Counted from the first letter of the stretch, positions 9,402-18,916 are shown. The stretch is 64,000 bases of DNA from Rossellomorea vietnamensis (GCF_008180615.1 NZ_VTEH01000007.1:74692-138691); one strand, 5' to 3'. Program-made: numbers and translations. The notes: a model not told the origin generated them from the letters alone.

Positions 9402-9501
9402 CAGCACTTTAACGTACTGAAAGGGACAGTCCCTATTTGTGCATTAACGCATTAAAGCGCTAAGAGGGACTGTCCCTCTTAGCGCGTTAGTGGACTAAAG
9501 C
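9402..9501. repeat. GGGAC(A/T)GTCCC stem-loop elements, copies 4a and 4b in tandem
   Basis: Two cores, GGGACAGTCCC at 9423-9433 and GGGACTGTCCC at 9466-9476, lie 43 bp apart. Each is flanked by TTTAACG..., GCATTAAAGCGC and TTAGCGCGTTAG segments. The element ends 5 nt from the mntP stop codon. Confidence 0.8.
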
Positions 9502-9505
9502 AAAT

Positions 9506-10060
9506 CTAAAATGGCAGCAGAAGTTTAACTCCAAAGGCGAAGAGTATGAAGCCTCCAAGCGCTTCGCTGTAAGAGCCAAGCCACCCTTGGACCCGCCGGC
9601 CGACCAGCAGTCCTGCCCAAGTCAGGATTGTGGCAGCCGCGCCAAAACAAATTACCGCAGCGGCAGTCCTTGCCCCGAATATTCCCAACGTCAAGCCGAC
9701 TGAAAAGCTGTCCAAGCTCACACTCAGCGCGAACAGCAATAGGCCGAAGCCCACCGGAGTCATCACTGAACTTTCATCATCTTTAAAACTCGCCAAAACC
9801 ATTTGGATTCCCAGCACGATCAGCAGCACACCGCCGGCATAGGCAGCAAACGCTCCGAATTTTTCAGAAAGAAATTTTCCTGTCATCATCCCAAGCAGCG
9901 GCATCCATACATGAAAAAGCCCTACCGTAATTCCTATGTAAAATATCTGTCGTAAGCGAAGCTGTATCATTCCCATTCCTATACCTATCGAAAAGGCATC
10001 CATCCCTAGTGCAAATGCCATCAACATCAACGTAAACAATTCAGCTAGAACGGTCGTCAT
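9506..10060 (-). CDS. mntP: Putative manganese efflux pump MntP
   Basis: A 184-residue membrane protein with six predicted membrane helices in two repeats. Each repeat carries a conserved acidic residue, in [15 protein letters not shown] and [12 protein letters not shown]. It exports Mn2+ by family assignment (B. subtilis YwlD). AAAGGGGGA precedes the ATG and abuts a 12-bp stem in the leader, which could control translation. It lies between ywlE and ywlC as in B. subtilis. Confidence 0.88.
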   Translation of the reverse strand: MTTVLAELFTLMLMAFALGMDAFSIGIGMGMIQLRLRQIFYIGITVGLFHVWMPLLGMMTGKFLSEKFGAFAAYAGGVLLIVLGIQMVLASFKDDESSVMTPVGFGLLLFALSVSLDSFSVGLTLGIFGARTAAAVICFGAAATILTWAGLLVGRRVQGWLGSYSEALGGFILFAFGVKLLLPF

Positions 10061-10071
10061 TTCTTATCCCC

Positions 10072-10111
10072 CTTTGGACGTGCCTACATCACACTCTATG
10101 CACGTCCAAAG
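10072..10111 (-). promoter_or_regulatory. Perfect 12-bp stem-loop overlapping the mntP ribosome site
   Basis: CTTTGGACGTGC and GCACGTCCAAAG are separated by a 16-nt loop. On the minus strand the second arm ends in AAAG, which is the start of AAAGGGGGA before mntP. It does not show the conserved core of the yybP-ykoY manganese riboswitch as far as can be judged by eye. Confidence 0.5.
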
Positions 10112-10184
10112 GAATTTATTTCTTAAAAATACAAAAGCTGCGAGAAGTGTCTTGTGTCCCAGAAAAGAAATGAATAAAAAATTT

Positions 10185-10226
10185 AAAAAGGCAGCCCCCT
10201 CATTTAATAGAGGAGCTGCCTTTTTT
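10185..10226 (-). terminator. Bidirectional terminator after tsaC
   Basis: AAAAAGGCAGC and GCTGCCTTTTT arms around an 19-nt loop, with T runs on both strands. Confidence 0.8.
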
Positions 10227-10271
10227 CTTATAACTCTTTTTAACCTCGCCAATGCGTTGTACCACTCTACG

Positions 10272-11318
10272 CTACTTCTCTTTCAATAACTGGTACCCCG
10301 CCGCTTTTTGCAGCCTGTTCATAATCGCCATTCCAACGCCCTCCTGGGGAAATGTCTCAGAAAAAATGATATCCACATCACTTTCATTAAAGGACCTCAA
10401 TATGTCATACAGTGAATGAGCCACTGAGCTCAAATCTGACCGGCTTCCGCAGACAAGGATATGTTCCGCTTGGAAGGAATCTTTATTTTCCTCCGTAGTC
10501 AGCATCCCGACCTTCAATCCTTCATTTCTTTTTTCATCTATGAGCGATTGTATCCATTCCACAGATCCGTCCAGCAGCACCAATGGCGCGTCGGGAGCAT
10601 AATGAGTATATTTCATTCCAGGTGATTTTGGGGCACCCTCCCCTTTTTTCAGTGAGGGGTCCACGTGGACTGGTCCGGACACCTCTTCCAGCTGCTCTTT
10701 TGTGACTCCGCCCGGTCTCAAAATCACAGGAATCTCTGATGTGCAGTCAACGACAGTGGATTCTACTCCAACACCTGTTTCCCCGCCGTTAATGACGCCG
10801 CTGATTTTGCCGGCCAAATCTTTGATAACGTGTTGTGCAGTTGTCGGGCTTGGCCTGCCTGATACATTTGCGCTCGGTGCGGCTATCGGCAGGTCCGCCG
10901 CCTCTATCAATGCCAGCGCCACTTGGTGATCAGGCATCCTGATGGCTACCGTATCCAATCCGGCCGTTACCCTTTCCGAAAGGACTCCCTCTTTTTTCTT
11001 GAAAATAATCGTCAATGCCCCAGGCCAAAACTTTTTCATAAAGGTCTCAGCTGCAGGAGGAATCTCTTCGACCAGCTCGGCTAACTGTTCCTTATTGGAT
11101 ATGTGGACAATCAGGGGATTATCGCTCGGTCTGCCCTTGGCTGAAAAAATTTTTCCCACCGCCTCATCCGATTTCGCGTTCGCCCCAAGTCCATAAACCG
11201 TTTCAGTTGGAAAGGCAATGACCTCATTATTCTTTAAAAATTGAGAGGCTTCCACAATTTGTGGACAACTTTTATTACTATCCACATTGTTCTCCACAAT
11301 CCAGTAATTCGTCTTCAT
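10272..11318 (-). CDS. tsaC: Threonylcarbamoyl-AMP synthase (Sua5/YwlC)
   Basis: A 348-residue enzyme forming L-threonylcarbamoyl-AMP for the t6A37 modification of ANN-decoding tRNAs. The N-terminal YrdC-like domain (to about 200) has FPTETVYGLGANA, SAKGRPSDNPL and APSANVSGRPSPT. PGMKYTHYAPDAPLV begins the linker to the C-terminal Sua5 domain. The start at 11316-11318 follows AAAGGTGA; an ATG three bases earlier is the alternative. Length matches the long Sua5 form in Bacillus. Confidence 0.92.
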   Translation of the reverse strand: MKTNYWIVENNVDSNKSCPQIVEASQFLKNNEVIAFPTETVYGLGANAKSDEAVGKIFSAKGRPSDNPLIVHISNKEQLAELVEEIPPAAETFMKKFWPGALTIIFKKKEGVLSERVTAGLDTVAIRMPDHQVALALIEAADLPIAAPSANVSGRPSPTTAQHVIKDLAGKISGVINGGETGVGVESTVVDCTSEIPVILRPGGVTKEQLEEVSGPVHVDPSLKKGEGAPKSPGMKYTHYAPDAPLVLLDGSVEWIQSLIDEKRNEGLKVGMLTTEENKDSFQAEHILVCGSRSDLSSVAHSLYDILRSFNESDVDIIFSETFPQEGVGMAIMNRLQKAAGYQLLKEK

Positions 11319-11510
11319 CATTATCACCTTTATCTTTTCAAACATAATAGTGCAGGAAAAAGCTTATTTCCATGTGAATTTTAACTATCCTATATCATTT
11401 CTACTTTTGCAAGTATATAAGAATCGACACAGTTATTCAAATCTTATCCACAAAATGTGCATAACCTCCAAAAAATTGTGTATAACTATGTGAACATCCG
11501 GAATTCACCT

Positions 11511-11565
11511 TTAACGCACTAAAGCAGTGAAAGGGACAGTCCCTCTCACTGCTTTAAAGCGTTAA
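11511..11565. repeat. GGGAC(A/T)GTCCC stem-loop element, copy 5
   Basis: Arms TTAACGCACTAAAGCAGTGA and TCACTGCTTTAAAGCGTTAA enclose GGGACAGTCCC (11533-11543). It lies 13 nt after the ywlB stop. Confidence 0.82.
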
Positions 11566-11577
11566 CATACTAAATAC

Positions 11578-12021
11578 TCAGAATTGAAAGCACATGATTG
11601 TACAGTTATCCACTGTGGATAACGCTTTGGCGTGTGTGAACTGCTGTAATTCTTCTGAGCAATGAGACTTATCCACTTGTTGAAAACCTAATAAGTGAAA
11701 AAATTGAACAGATGCCTGCTTATTGGACACCAGATATAAGGAAGATAACTGTTTTTCCCTTCCCAACTGAAGAATCTCCTGAAATAAAGCGAATAAATCT
11801 TCGCCATCCATTGTCGGCTTGACCACCAGTGATCTCAGCAGCCCTGTCCTTTCCAGAATTTCCAGACCCAGAGTTCCTTCAATCCCGCATTCTTCATTCT
11901 CTACGATTAAAAAATTATCAATGCTGCCTTCTACTCCCACGGTACTCAATTCTGCTCTCTCCAGGAATCCCTTTATTGGTTCAATATCCCTCTCCAATGC
12001 TCTCCGGATTGTTTTCAACAT
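11578..12021 (-). CDS. ywlB: GNAT-like N-acetyltransferase YwlB
   Basis: A 147-residue protein matching the size and position of B. subtilis YwlB. It has a weak GNAT pattern: a central beta strand GTLGLEILERTGLLRSLVV followed by helices, and a C-terminal FFHLLGF segment typical of the fold. The acetyl-CoA loop is degenerate, so activity is uncertain. It lies between spoIIR and ywlC as in B. subtilis. Substrate unknown. Confidence 0.75.
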   Translation of the reverse strand: MLKTIRRALERDIEPIKGFLERAELSTVGVEGSIDNFLIVENEECGIEGTLGLEILERTGLLRSLVVKPTMDGEDLFALFQEILQLGREKQLSSLYLVSNKQASVQFFHLLGFQQVDKSHCSEELQQFTHAKALSTVDNCTIMCFQF

Positions 12022-12124
12022 ATTTGTGCCCCTCTCTCATTTTATCTTTATAGTTAATAGATATGTAATGAGAGAGAGAATAGAACAAGAAAGAGATTCT
12101 TTTGATAAGAATCTCTCTATCACT

Positions 12125-12985
12125 TTAATTCATAAGCCCTTTTAAAAGGTCTATCACGAAGAACCTTACCTCGACTTCACTTTCTTCTTCCTCTACAAAA
12201 AGTTGTTTTTCTGTCGGTGCCTCATCTTCCGTACCCTTTTCCTCTGCTGGATTATCCACAACTTGTCCACTTGCTGCCACAACATCCGTCTCTTCGATGA
12301 TAACCGCCTCGCTGACTGTCCGCGTTTCGCTTGCACTTGAAGCTTCCGGCTGCTGCTCTTCATCCGAAGCACCTGCTGACACATCGGACTCCTCCGTTAC
12401 AGGCAAATCAACTTCCTGCTCCAATTCACTGGCTTCAGCCGTTGATTCAAACCCAGGGCTTCTTACAGCCGTTCCACTTGAAAAATCGAGGAAGCAAAGC
12501 GGAGGATAAAGGACGCACCACCAGTTGGCTCCTTGGCCGCTTCCCAACGTAATCAAGATCGCTTCATACTCACCGGCAGGGTATAAAAACTGCCCATAAA
12601 GCTTTGTAGGAAAATCGACTTTCCCGAATTTCACTTTGACCGTCTGTGATACCCCTTCCTCTTCCATCACTTGTTCGGCTATTTCTTGTAGTTCAGGAAG
12701 ACCTGCCTTGATGGTAGAGCGCGCCTCTTCTAGTGAAGCAAGGCTTTCCACCCATTCTGTAATCTCTTCATTGACTCTATCACGGATCAAGCGTTTGACT
12801 GCCTGATCTTCTTCCTTGTCGCTGTCGGCCAGGATCCTCAATCGAATCGCTTCATTCGGAATGACCTGAACCTCCTGCTGCGCGGAAATTGACTCCTGTT
12901 TCGGTATATATAAACTTAAGATTGTTCCAATACTTAAAGTGATTATGTACATCCAGGCTAATTTAGTTGATTTCATTTCCTCCAC
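12125..12985 (-). CDS. spoIIR: Stage II sporulation protein R
   Basis: A 286-residue forespore-secreted signal that activates the SpoIIGA protease and hence pro-sigma-E in the mother cell. One membrane/signal segment is at about residues 10-28. The conserved core has NEAIRLRILADSDKEEDQ, KVKFGKVDFPTKLYG and GANWWCVLYPPLCFLD. After this core comes an unusually long acidic, Ser/Thr/Glu-rich stretch (about 170-270) before the C-terminal EVRFFVID. B. subtilis SpoIIR is about 224 residues, so this linker is expanded. The start is GTG at 12983-12985; the ATG at 12974-12976 is an alternative, but its GGAGG is very close. Confidence 0.92.
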   Translation of the reverse strand: MEEMKSTKLAWMYIITLSIGTILSLYIPKQESISAQQEVQVIPNEAIRLRILADSDKEEDQAVKRLIRDRVNEEITEWVESLASLEEARSTIKAGLPELQEIAEQVMEEEGVSQTVKVKFGKVDFPTKLYGQFLYPAGEYEAILITLGSGQGANWWCVLYPPLCFLDFSSGTAVRSPGFESTAEASELEQEVDLPVTEESDVSAGASDEEQQPEASSASETRTVSEAVIIEETDVVAASGQVVDNPAEEKGTEDEAPTEKQLFVEEEESEVEVRFFVIDLLKGLMN

Positions 12986-13002
12986 CGTCCCTTCAGTAAA
13001 AC

Positions 13003-13031
13003 AGTGTGGACAGAAATCACAATTCTTAAAC
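13003..13031 (-). promoter_or_regulatory. Predicted sigma-F-type promoter of spoIIR
   Basis: On the minus strand GTTTA, a 15-bp spacer and GTCCACACT. This fits the forespore pattern GYWTA-N15-GGNRANAMT with two mismatches. Sigma-F control of spoIIR is established in B. subtilis. The rsfA upstream region shows the same layout. Confidence 0.5.
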
Positions 13032-13090
13032 TAGCAAAATCGAAAAACTTCAAAAAAAGAATTCTGCTAGAATCATAGGATTTTGCTTCT

Positions 13091-13195
13091 TTGCTTTAAA
13101 GCAGCAGAAGGGACAGTCCCTTATAGCAAAGCAACGCGTTGATGCGCTGCCAGGCTAAAAGGGACTGTCCCTATTAGTGCTTTAATGGACTAAAG
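13091..13195. repeat. GGGAC(A/T)GTCCC stem-loop elements, copies 6a and 6b in tandem
   Basis: Cores GGGACAGTCCC at 13110-13120 and GGGACTGTCCC at 13161-13171 lie 51 bp apart, between GCTTTAAAGC and TTTAATGGACTAAAG. It ends 15 nt from the prmC stop. Confidence 0.8.
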
Positions 13196-13209
13196 TTCAA
13201 TTGAATCCT

Positions 13210-14076
13210 TTAGCCTCTTGTACAGAAAACCATCCGGTCTTTGCCATTGATGTCATGGATAATTTCCGTGCGGGCATCAGGGAATGCGCCTCTGAGCATT
13301 CCAGCAACCGCTTCACCCTGTCCAACCCCAATTTCAAATCCGATTAGATACCTGCTTTTCATGACTTTTGGAAGTTCTTCCATAAAACGCTGGTAGAAAT
13401 CCAAGCCGCTTTCGCCTCCAAAAAGTGCCGAGTGCGGCTCATGGTCCTTCACCACTTCCGATAAAGAATCCAGGTCGCTCAAGGGGATATAAGGCGGATT
13501 CGAAACAAGCACATCCAGCTTCTCCTCAGCCGAAATTAACGGCTGCAGCAAATCGCCTTCCAAAAACGAAACCTGCGCCCCCAATGCCTCGGCATTTTTC
13601 TCCGCCACCGTCAACGCTTCCGAGGAAATATCCACTGCCGATACAGCCAGCTCCGGTTCCTCCAATTTCAGCGTAACCGCAATCGCACCGCTCCCTGTTC
13701 CGATATCGGCCAGTTTCAATTGATCCTGCCCGGCAAAATGCTTCTTGATTTTATCTAAAGTATGATACACCAGTTCCTCGGTTTCAGGACGTGGAATCAG
13801 CACATGCTCACTGACGCGAAATCTCCGGCCGTAAAACTCCTCATGGCCGATGATATGCTGAATCGGTGTTCCCTGGATATGACTGGTGATTCCACGAACA
13901 AACTCAAGCTTCACCTTGTCGCTTAATACCATTCTTTGATTAGCCAGCAGCTGGGACCTGTCCATCTCTAAAAGATGCTTTATTAATAGTTCTCCCGCAT
14001 TTTCGTCCCGCTTATTTTCTATCAAAAAAGAAGAAGCCCATTTAAGGGCTTCAAAAACGTTATTGCAATTACTCAT
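13210..14076 (-). CDS. prmC: Peptide chain release factor N5-glutamine methyltransferase
   Basis: A 288-residue SAM-dependent enzyme that methylates the Gln of the GGQ motif in release factors. The N-terminal helical domain (to about 90) is followed by a Rossmann methyltransferase with DIGTGSG (124-130) and the substrate-binding NPPY (193-196). Its ATG overlaps the prfA stop codon as TAATG, so it is translationally coupled to its own substrate's gene. Confidence 0.95.
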   Translation of the reverse strand: MSNCNNVFEALKWASSFLIENKRDENAGELLIKHLLEMDRSQLLANQRMVLSDKVKLEFVRGITSHIQGTPIQHIIGHEEFYGRRFRVSEHVLIPRPETEELVYHTLDKIKKHFAGQDQLKLADIGTGSGAIAVTLKLEEPELAVSAVDISSEALTVAEKNAEALGAQVSFLEGDLLQPLISAEEKLDVLVSNPPYIPLSDLDSLSEVVKDHEPHSALFGGESGLDFYQRFMEELPKVMKSRYLIGFEIGVGQGEAVAGMLRGAFPDARTEIIHDINGKDRMVFCTRG

Positions 14077-15146
14077 TATTCTTCCAGTCTTTCAAGCAGT
14101 TTAGATTGGTCTTCAAGGATGAGTGCGTCAATGACGTCATCCATTTTACCTTCTAAAATCTGATCGAGTTTTTGGATTGTCAAACCAATGCGGTGATCCG
14201 TTACGCGGTTTTGCGGGAAATTATACGTACGGATACGCTCGGAGCGGTCGCCGGTACCGACAGCAGACTTACGGTTGGCATCGTATTCTGCCTGTACTTC
14301 TCTTTGAAACTTGTCGTAGACACGGGCACGAAGGACTTTCATCGCCTTTTCTTTATTCTTGATCTGGGATTTTTCATCCTGACATGAAACGACGACTCCA
14401 GTAGGCATATGTGTCAAACGAACAGCTGACATCGTGGTGTTAACACTCTGTCCGCCCGGTCCGCTGGATGCGAATGTGTCGACACGGATATCTTTTTCAT
14501 GGATATCGATCTCCACTTCTTCCGCTTCAGGAAGACACGCAACAGTTGCCGTTGACGTATGAATCCGGCCGCCTGATTCTGTTTCAGGAACACGCTGTAC
14601 GCGGTGTGCACCATTTTCATATTTCATTTTGGAATAGGCGCCATTTCCGGTAATCATGAAAATGATTTCCTTGTAACCGCCGACACCAGTAGAGTTCGCT
14701 TCCATGACTTCGGTCTTCCAGCCTTGCGCTTCCGCAAAACGGCTGTACATACGGTAAAGATCACCGGCAAACAGGGCAGCCTCATCTCCGCCTGCTGCTC
14801 CTCGGACCTCCATGATTACGTTCTTGTCATCATTCGGGTCTTTAGGAATAAGAAGAATCTTCATTCTCCCTTCCAGCTTCTCAATTTGTTCTTCCAATTC
14901 GGAAACTTCCTCTTTAACCATTTCACGCATTTCTGAATCAAGCTTTTCTTCAAGCATTGATTTGGCGTCTTTGAACTGGGACGTAGCTTCCTTATATTCA
15001 CGATATGCTTCAACAGTTTCCTGGATGTTAGATTGTTCCTTAGAATATTCTCTTAGCTTCTTTGGGTCATTCACAATTTCCGGATCGCTCAAAAGCTCAT
15101 TCAGCTTTTCATAACGATCTTCCACTGCCTGTAAACGATCGAACAC
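14076..15146 (-). CDS. prfA: Peptide chain release factor 1
   Basis: A 356-residue RF1 that reads UAG and UAA. The tripeptide anticodon-like PxT motif is PET (187-189) and the catalytic GGQ is at 231-233 in [12 protein letters not shown]. The start codon is GTG (15144-15146) behind AGGTGA. It forms an overlapping operon with prmC, as in most bacteria. Confidence 0.97.
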   Translation of the reverse strand: MFDRLQAVEDRYEKLNELLSDPEIVNDPKKLREYSKEQSNIQETVEAYREYKEATSQFKDAKSMLEEKLDSEMREMVKEEVSELEEQIEKLEGRMKILLIPKDPNDDKNVIMEVRGAAGGDEAALFAGDLYRMYSRFAEAQGWKTEVMEANSTGVGGYKEIIFMITGNGAYSKMKYENGAHRVQRVPETESGGRIHTSTATVACLPEAEEVEIDIHEKDIRVDTFASSGPGGQSVNTTMSAVRLTHMPTGVVVSCQDEKSQIKNKEKAMKVLRARVYDKFQREVQAEYDANRKSAVGTGDRSERIRTYNFPQNRVTDHRIGLTIQKLDQILEGKMDDVIDALILEDQSKLLERLEE

Positions 15147-15212
15147 AGCTATTCACCTCAATTTTAATCCATAACAGTACAATTATATTATATGCCGGCC
15201 TCAAACACAAGA

Positions 15213-15245
15213 AACGGTAAAAGGGCAAGTCTCCCTTTTACCGTT
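15213..15245 (-). terminator. Stem-loop overlapping the lipoprotein stop codon
   Basis: A perfect 13-bp stem AACGGTAAAAGGG / CCCTTTTACCGTT. One arm includes the last codons and the TAA of the lipoprotein gene. The trailing sequence is T-rich but not a pure run. Confidence 0.6.
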
Positions 15246-15669
15246 CTTGAATCTGTACATTTACATTATACCTCGGAAAAGCTCTGGTTAAACGCTTGCG
15301 GAGATCTGCTTCCTCTTTATTACGTTTGTCCTGTGCCATTTCATCATGAGTATAAGCTGTGACCCACATTTGCTGGCCGTTTAACCAGACCTGGCCTGGT
15401 TCATAGTCTGTGTATACTTCAATGACCTCTCTTGCCTTGTTGACATCTGTACCTTTATTTGGCTGCGTTTCCGCTAAATCAATAAAATTGGGGTTCTGAT
15501 TCGTCTCCATAGGCTGATCGACTTTTTGATTCGTGTCCACATCATTTAAATCATTATTAACGAACCGTCTGCCGCCCTGATCTTCATCCTGCACGTAAAG
15601 ATTATCATTCTGTGCTCCACATGCTGTCAGTAAGATGGTAAGAGCCGCTAAACTTAAGACCTTTCTCAT
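15238..15669 (-). CDS. YhcN/YlaJ-type sporulation lipoprotein
   Basis: A 143-residue lipoprotein. The ATG at 15667-15669 lies 8 nt after AGGAGG. The signal peptide ends in a lipobox, LLTAC, placing the modified Cys near residue 17. The mature part has a low-complexity Asn/Gln/Asp stretch and a C-terminal YhcN/YlaJ-like domain with VWLNGQQMWVTAY and RAFPRYNVNVQ. Relatives are spore-cortex or forespore-membrane lipoproteins involved in spore properties. It is not in this position in B. subtilis. Confidence 0.75.
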   Translation of the reverse strand: MRKVLSLAALTILLTACGAQNDNLYVQDEDQGGRRFVNNDLNDVDTNQKVDQPMETNQNPNFIDLAETQPNKGTDVNKAREVIEVYTDYEPGQVWLNGQQMWVTAYTHDEMAQDKRNKEEADLRKRLTRAFPRYNVNVQIQER

Positions 15670-15883
15670 CTGAAACACCTCCTGAGCATAGGTTGTCCCA
15701 GGACATAGAGGTTATACCGTTTGAAATTTGGAAGGAACAAAAGCATTGAAGCTAATAGTTGCGGCTGTTAAAGTCATGAATTTCCGCTTCAGCCACACGA
15801 CGCCACTGGACCGGGCGCTTAGGCTGGCGGTAAAAATAAGAGAAGTTTTTACCGCTAATTGTAGATGAGAGCACATTTCGAGG

Positions 15884-16026
15884 ATAAATAAGGGAAGGTT
15901 TTTCCCTTATTAACAGCAGATGAACCTTTTTTCAGTATTTCAAGTCAATTAAGAGAATTTTCTTCCTCTATTTATGCTGTTTTCCCTGCTATTTAGTAAT
16001 TAAGGGAAATCCTTTCCTCTATTTTT
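15884..16026. repeat. AAGGGAA/TTCCCTT repeat array, locus 1
   Basis: This lies in the ~550-bp gap between the lipoprotein gene and tdk. Units TAAGGGAAG...TTCCCTTATT, TTAAGAGAA...TTCCTCTATTT and TTAAGGGAA...TTTCCTCTATTT begin at 15889, 15950 and 16001, giving intervals of 61 and 51 bp. The rest of the gap holds a weak GC-rich vestige near 15785-15835. Confidence 0.7.
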
Positions 16027-16182
16027 AAGATTGTAGTACCTGCATTGACCCCGAGGAGATAATGAACACCAGTCCCGCAGGCTGTTTCAAGCTTATAAAA
16101 AAGGTAAAGCAGCATTTTTTAAGAAAAAGCTTATGTGAATGATAAAACTCAGTCTCCCCGCAATAAAATCTTCCCAAACAAT

Positions 16183-16211
16183 AAAAAACCGGGAGCTTGT
16201 GGGCTCCCGGT
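16183..16211 (-). terminator. Rho-independent terminator of tdk
   Basis: The stem ACCGGGAGC / GCTCCCGGT, followed on the minus strand by six T, lies 5 nt after the tdk stop. Confidence 0.88.
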
Positions 16212-16216
16212 AAAAA

Positions 16217-16831
16217 TTATATTTCTTTAACGATCGATTCCTGGCTGACACTGATACCCTTAGGTACCTGGTGATGATGCCGGCACCTTGGTTCATACGC
16301 TTCCGAAGCTCCGACAAGGATAATCGGATCATCGTATCCGGCAGGTCGGCCATCGATCAGGCGCTGTGTACGGCTTGCGGGTGATCCGCAGACAGAACAT
16401 ACAGCCTGAAGCTTGGTCACTTGTTCAGCAGCAGCCATGAGGCGGGGCATCGGACCAAATGGTTCTCCGCGGAAATCCTGATCCAGTCCTGCAGTGACGA
16501 CTCGATGACCTGCATCCGCAAGCTTCTGCACGACTTCCACAATACCTTCATCAAAAAACTGGACTTCATCAATAGCGACTATATCGACACTGGCTGTCAC
16601 CTCTCCGAGAATCTCCAATGAAGACTCAACAGGTTTGGCGATCACAGATGTTCCATTATGGGAAACAACAGCTTCCTCACTATAGCGGTTATCTAATTTC
16701 GGTTTGAAGACCATGATTTCCTGCTTGGCAAATTGTGCTCTTCTGACACGTCTGATCAACTCTTCAGATTTTCCAGAGAACATGCTTCCGCAAATTACTT
16801 CCAACCATCCGGTCTGTTTCATGAGATACAT
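16217..16831 (-). CDS. tdk: Thymidine kinase
   Basis: A 204-residue type II thymidine kinase of the dNTP salvage pathway. The P-loop GSMFSGKS is at residues 15-22 and the catalytic Glu is E89 in [10 protein letters not shown]. The lasso region has FRGEPFG, and zinc ligands are C145, C148, C183 and a C-terminal His cluster. The start ATG is at 16829-16831; a second ATG nine bases downstream is further from the ribosome site. Confidence 0.95.
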   Translation of the reverse strand: MYLMKQTGWLEVICGSMFSGKSEELIRRVRRAQFAKQEIMVFKPKLDNRYSEEAVVSHNGTSVIAKPVESSLEILGEVTASVDIVAIDEVQFFDEGIVEVVQKLADAGHRVVTAGLDQDFRGEPFGPMPRLMAAAEQVTKLQAVCSVCGSPASRTQRLIDGRPAGYDDPIILVGASEAYEPRCRHHHQVPKGISVSQESIVKEI

Positions 16832-17161
16832 GAAATTAGCCCTCTCCTTCCTCGATCGATGAATTTATGAAATGCATCCTATGTATTCCGCTGCACCTCT
16901 ATAAAAGAAATAATAAAGGCAATAACAGCTGGTGCAGCCGGAGAAGAATGTCTAAAAAGGTCCATTTCAGAAAAAAAGGGGTGCAGTCCGATTACTGCCT
17001 CCACCTGATTCTTCCTTATTTTCTCATAAAAGAGAAATAAAAAACAGGCAAGCATAATTCCTTGCCTGTTTTCTTTAAAGTTTAGAAAGGGAGGACTCCA
17101 AGGAAGCTGTTAAGCACAAGTGCTTACAGGGACCCGGAATCGCTCCGCTGTTTTTCTAAAA
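16832..17161. other. Gap between rpmE and tdk
   Basis: No gene seen. It contains the rpmE terminator and a small palindrome TAAGCAC-AA-GTGCTTA at 17111-17126; otherwise nothing recognisable. Confidence 0.6.
17041..17074 (-). terminator. Stem-loop terminator downstream of rpmE
   Basis: AAAACAGGCAAG and CTTGCCTGTTTT arms with T runs on both strands, about 90 nt past the rpmE stop. Confidence 0.75.
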
Positions 17162-17374
17162 TTATTGTTCTTGGTTTTTAAGGCCGTATTTCTTGTTGAA
17201 ACGATCAACACGTCCGCCGGCATCAGCGAATTTTTGACGACCAGTGTAGAAAGGATGGCACTCAGAGCAAACCTCTACTTTAACTTCGTTCTCAACAGAA
17301 CCTGTTTCGAACTCGTTACCGCAAGCACATGTAACCATCACTTTTTTGTAATCTGGATGAATTCCTTGTTTCAT
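17162..17374 (-). CDS. rpmE: 50S ribosomal protein L31, zinc-binding form
   Basis: A 70-residue ribosomal protein. Cys16, Cys18, Cys36 and Cys39 (CACG and CSEC) are the metal ligands that define the zinc-containing L31 type. The C-terminus has [34 protein letters not shown] precedes the ATG. It lies between rho and tdk as in B. subtilis. A zinc-free paralogue, if present, is outside this window. Confidence 0.96.
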   Translation of the reverse strand: MKQGIHPDYKKVMVTCACGNEFETGSVENEVKVEVCSECHPFYTGRQKFADAGGRVDRFNKKYGLKNQEQ

Positions 17375-17575
17375 TCTTTTTCATCTCCTTCCGCCCTGAA
17401 TCATCTGAGACAGAGTTATATATTCCAAAATATGCGATATGAGCATAAGCCGTTTGACCAGCCCCTTACCGCATCCACTTTAAAAACACACTGACAATAT
17501 TATAACAAGTACAGCCCTGAAATGCAACCTGGTTTTCAAGCTGGAAAAATTTTTACTTTTTCTCTCGACGCCGCT

Positions 17576-17615
17576 AAAAGGACTTGCCCCTTTCAGTGAT
17601 GTAACGCTTTAAAGC
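17576..17615. repeat. Degenerate GGGAC(A/T)GTCCC element
   Basis: TAAAAGGACTTGCCCCTTTC followed by AACGCTTTAAAGCA resembles a decayed member of the stem-loop family. It lies 35 nt after the rho stop. Confidence 0.45.
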
Positions 17616-17650
17616 ACGACAAAGGAATATCCTTAACAGGAGATACCCGC

Positions 17651-18916
17651 TTAGGAGCGCCTGCCTTTGGATTCTTCATGTAGAATGTCGAAGAATTCTT
17701 CGTTGGTCTTGGTTTTTTTCAGCTTGCGCAGGAATTTTTCTGCAAAATCCGGCGCGTCGGACATCGCTTTTCGGATGGCCCACAGCTTATCAAGGTTTTC
17801 CGCTGGAATAAGAAGCTCCTCTTTTCGTGTTCCGGAACGGCGGATATCGATCGCAGGGAAGATTCTTCTTTCTGCAAGTGCACGGTCAAGATGAAGTTCC
17901 ATGTTTCCAGTTCCTTTGAATTCTTCATAGATCACATCATCCATACGGGAGCCGGTATCAACAAGAGCCGTCGCCAGTACAGTCAAGCTTCCACCCTCTT
18001 CTATGTTACGGGCAGCACCGAAGAAACGCTTTGGACGGTGGAAGGCAGCAGGATCGATACCGCCGGAAAGTGTTCTTCCGCTTGGCGGGATGACCAGGTT
18101 ATAAGCACGCGCCAGACGTGTAATACTATCCATTAGAATGATCACGTCGCGTTTATGCTCAACAAGACGCATGGCTCGCTCCAAAACAAGCTCAGCCACT
18201 TTGATATGGTTTTCCGGCACCTCGTCGAATGTCGAACTCACTACTTCCGCCTCAACAGAGCGCTCAATATCCGTTACTTCCTCAGGTCGCTCATCGATTA
18301 GAAGAATGATCAATTCAGCTTCAGGATTATTGGTCGTGATTGAATTGGCAATCTCTTTTAAGAGCATTGTTTTACCTGCTTTTGGAGGAGCGACAATCAA
18401 TCCACGCTGGCCGAAGCCGACAGGGGAGATCAAATCCATGATGCGTGTTGAAATTTTACTTGTTGTCGTTTCAAGCATAATCTGACGGTCAGGATATAAA
18501 GGAGTAAGAGCTGGGAAATGGACACGGTCCTTGGAAGCTTCCGGTTCCACTCCATTGACCATTTCTACATGAAGCAACCCAAAATAGCGTTCATTCTCTT
18601 TAGGAGGACGCACTTTCCCGGAAACCTTGTCTCCATTCCTCAAATCAAAACGGCGGATTTGGGACGCGGAAATATAAATATCCTCCGCACTCGGCGAGTA
18701 ATTGATCGGGCGCAGGAATCCGAAACCTTCCGACTGGATGATTTCCAATACACCTTCCATAAAAAAGAAGCCTTCTTTTTCAGCTCTCACTTTTAGGATG
18801 GCAAATATGAGTTCTTTTTTTGTCAGCTTGCTATAGTAGGAAATCTTGTACTCTCTTGCTAGTTCATAAAGTTCTTTTAATTTCATGTTTTCTAAGCTTT
18901 TAATTGTTAATTCCAT
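17651..18916 (-). CDS. rho: Transcription termination factor Rho
   Basis: A 421-residue hexameric RNA-dependent ATPase. The N-terminal SAP-like helix bundle (to about 45) and a cold-shock RNA-binding domain (about 50-120, GFGFLRP) are followed by the RecA-like motor. Walker [10 protein letters not shown] is at 176-184, Walker B is VIILMDSIT, and the C-terminal R-loop region is [11 protein letters not shown]. It matches B. subtilis Rho in length and lacks the long insertions of high-GC Gram-positives. Confidence 0.97.
   Translation of the reverse strand: MELTIKSLENMKLKELYELAREYKISYYSKLTKKELIFAILKVRAEKEGFFFMEGVLEIIQSEGFGFLRPINYSPSAEDIYISASQIRRFDLRNGDKVSGKVRPPKENERYFGLLHVEMVNGVEPEASKDRVHFPALTPLYPDRQIMLETTTSKISTRIMDLISPVGFGQRGLIVAPPKAGKTMLLKEIANSITTNNPEAELIILLIDERPEEVTDIERSVEAEVVSSTFDEVPENHIKVAELVLERAMRLVEHKRDVIILMDSITRLARAYNLVIPPSGRTLSGGIDPAAFHRPKRFFGAARNIEEGGSLTVLATALVDTGSRMDDVIYEEFKGTGNMELHLDRALAERRIFPAIDIRRSGTRKEELLIPAENLDKLWAIRKAMSDAPDFAEKFLRKLKKTKTNEEFFDILHEESKGRRS

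Noticed and set aside
10061-10271. yybP-ykoY manganese riboswitch before mntP
   Set aside because: The conserved junction sequences of that class were not recognised; only a simple 12-bp dyad is visible. A covariance search would settle it.
16093-16353. An 86-codon frame overlapping the tdk 3' end
   Set aside because: It overlaps tdk out of frame, includes the tdk terminator and has no homology.
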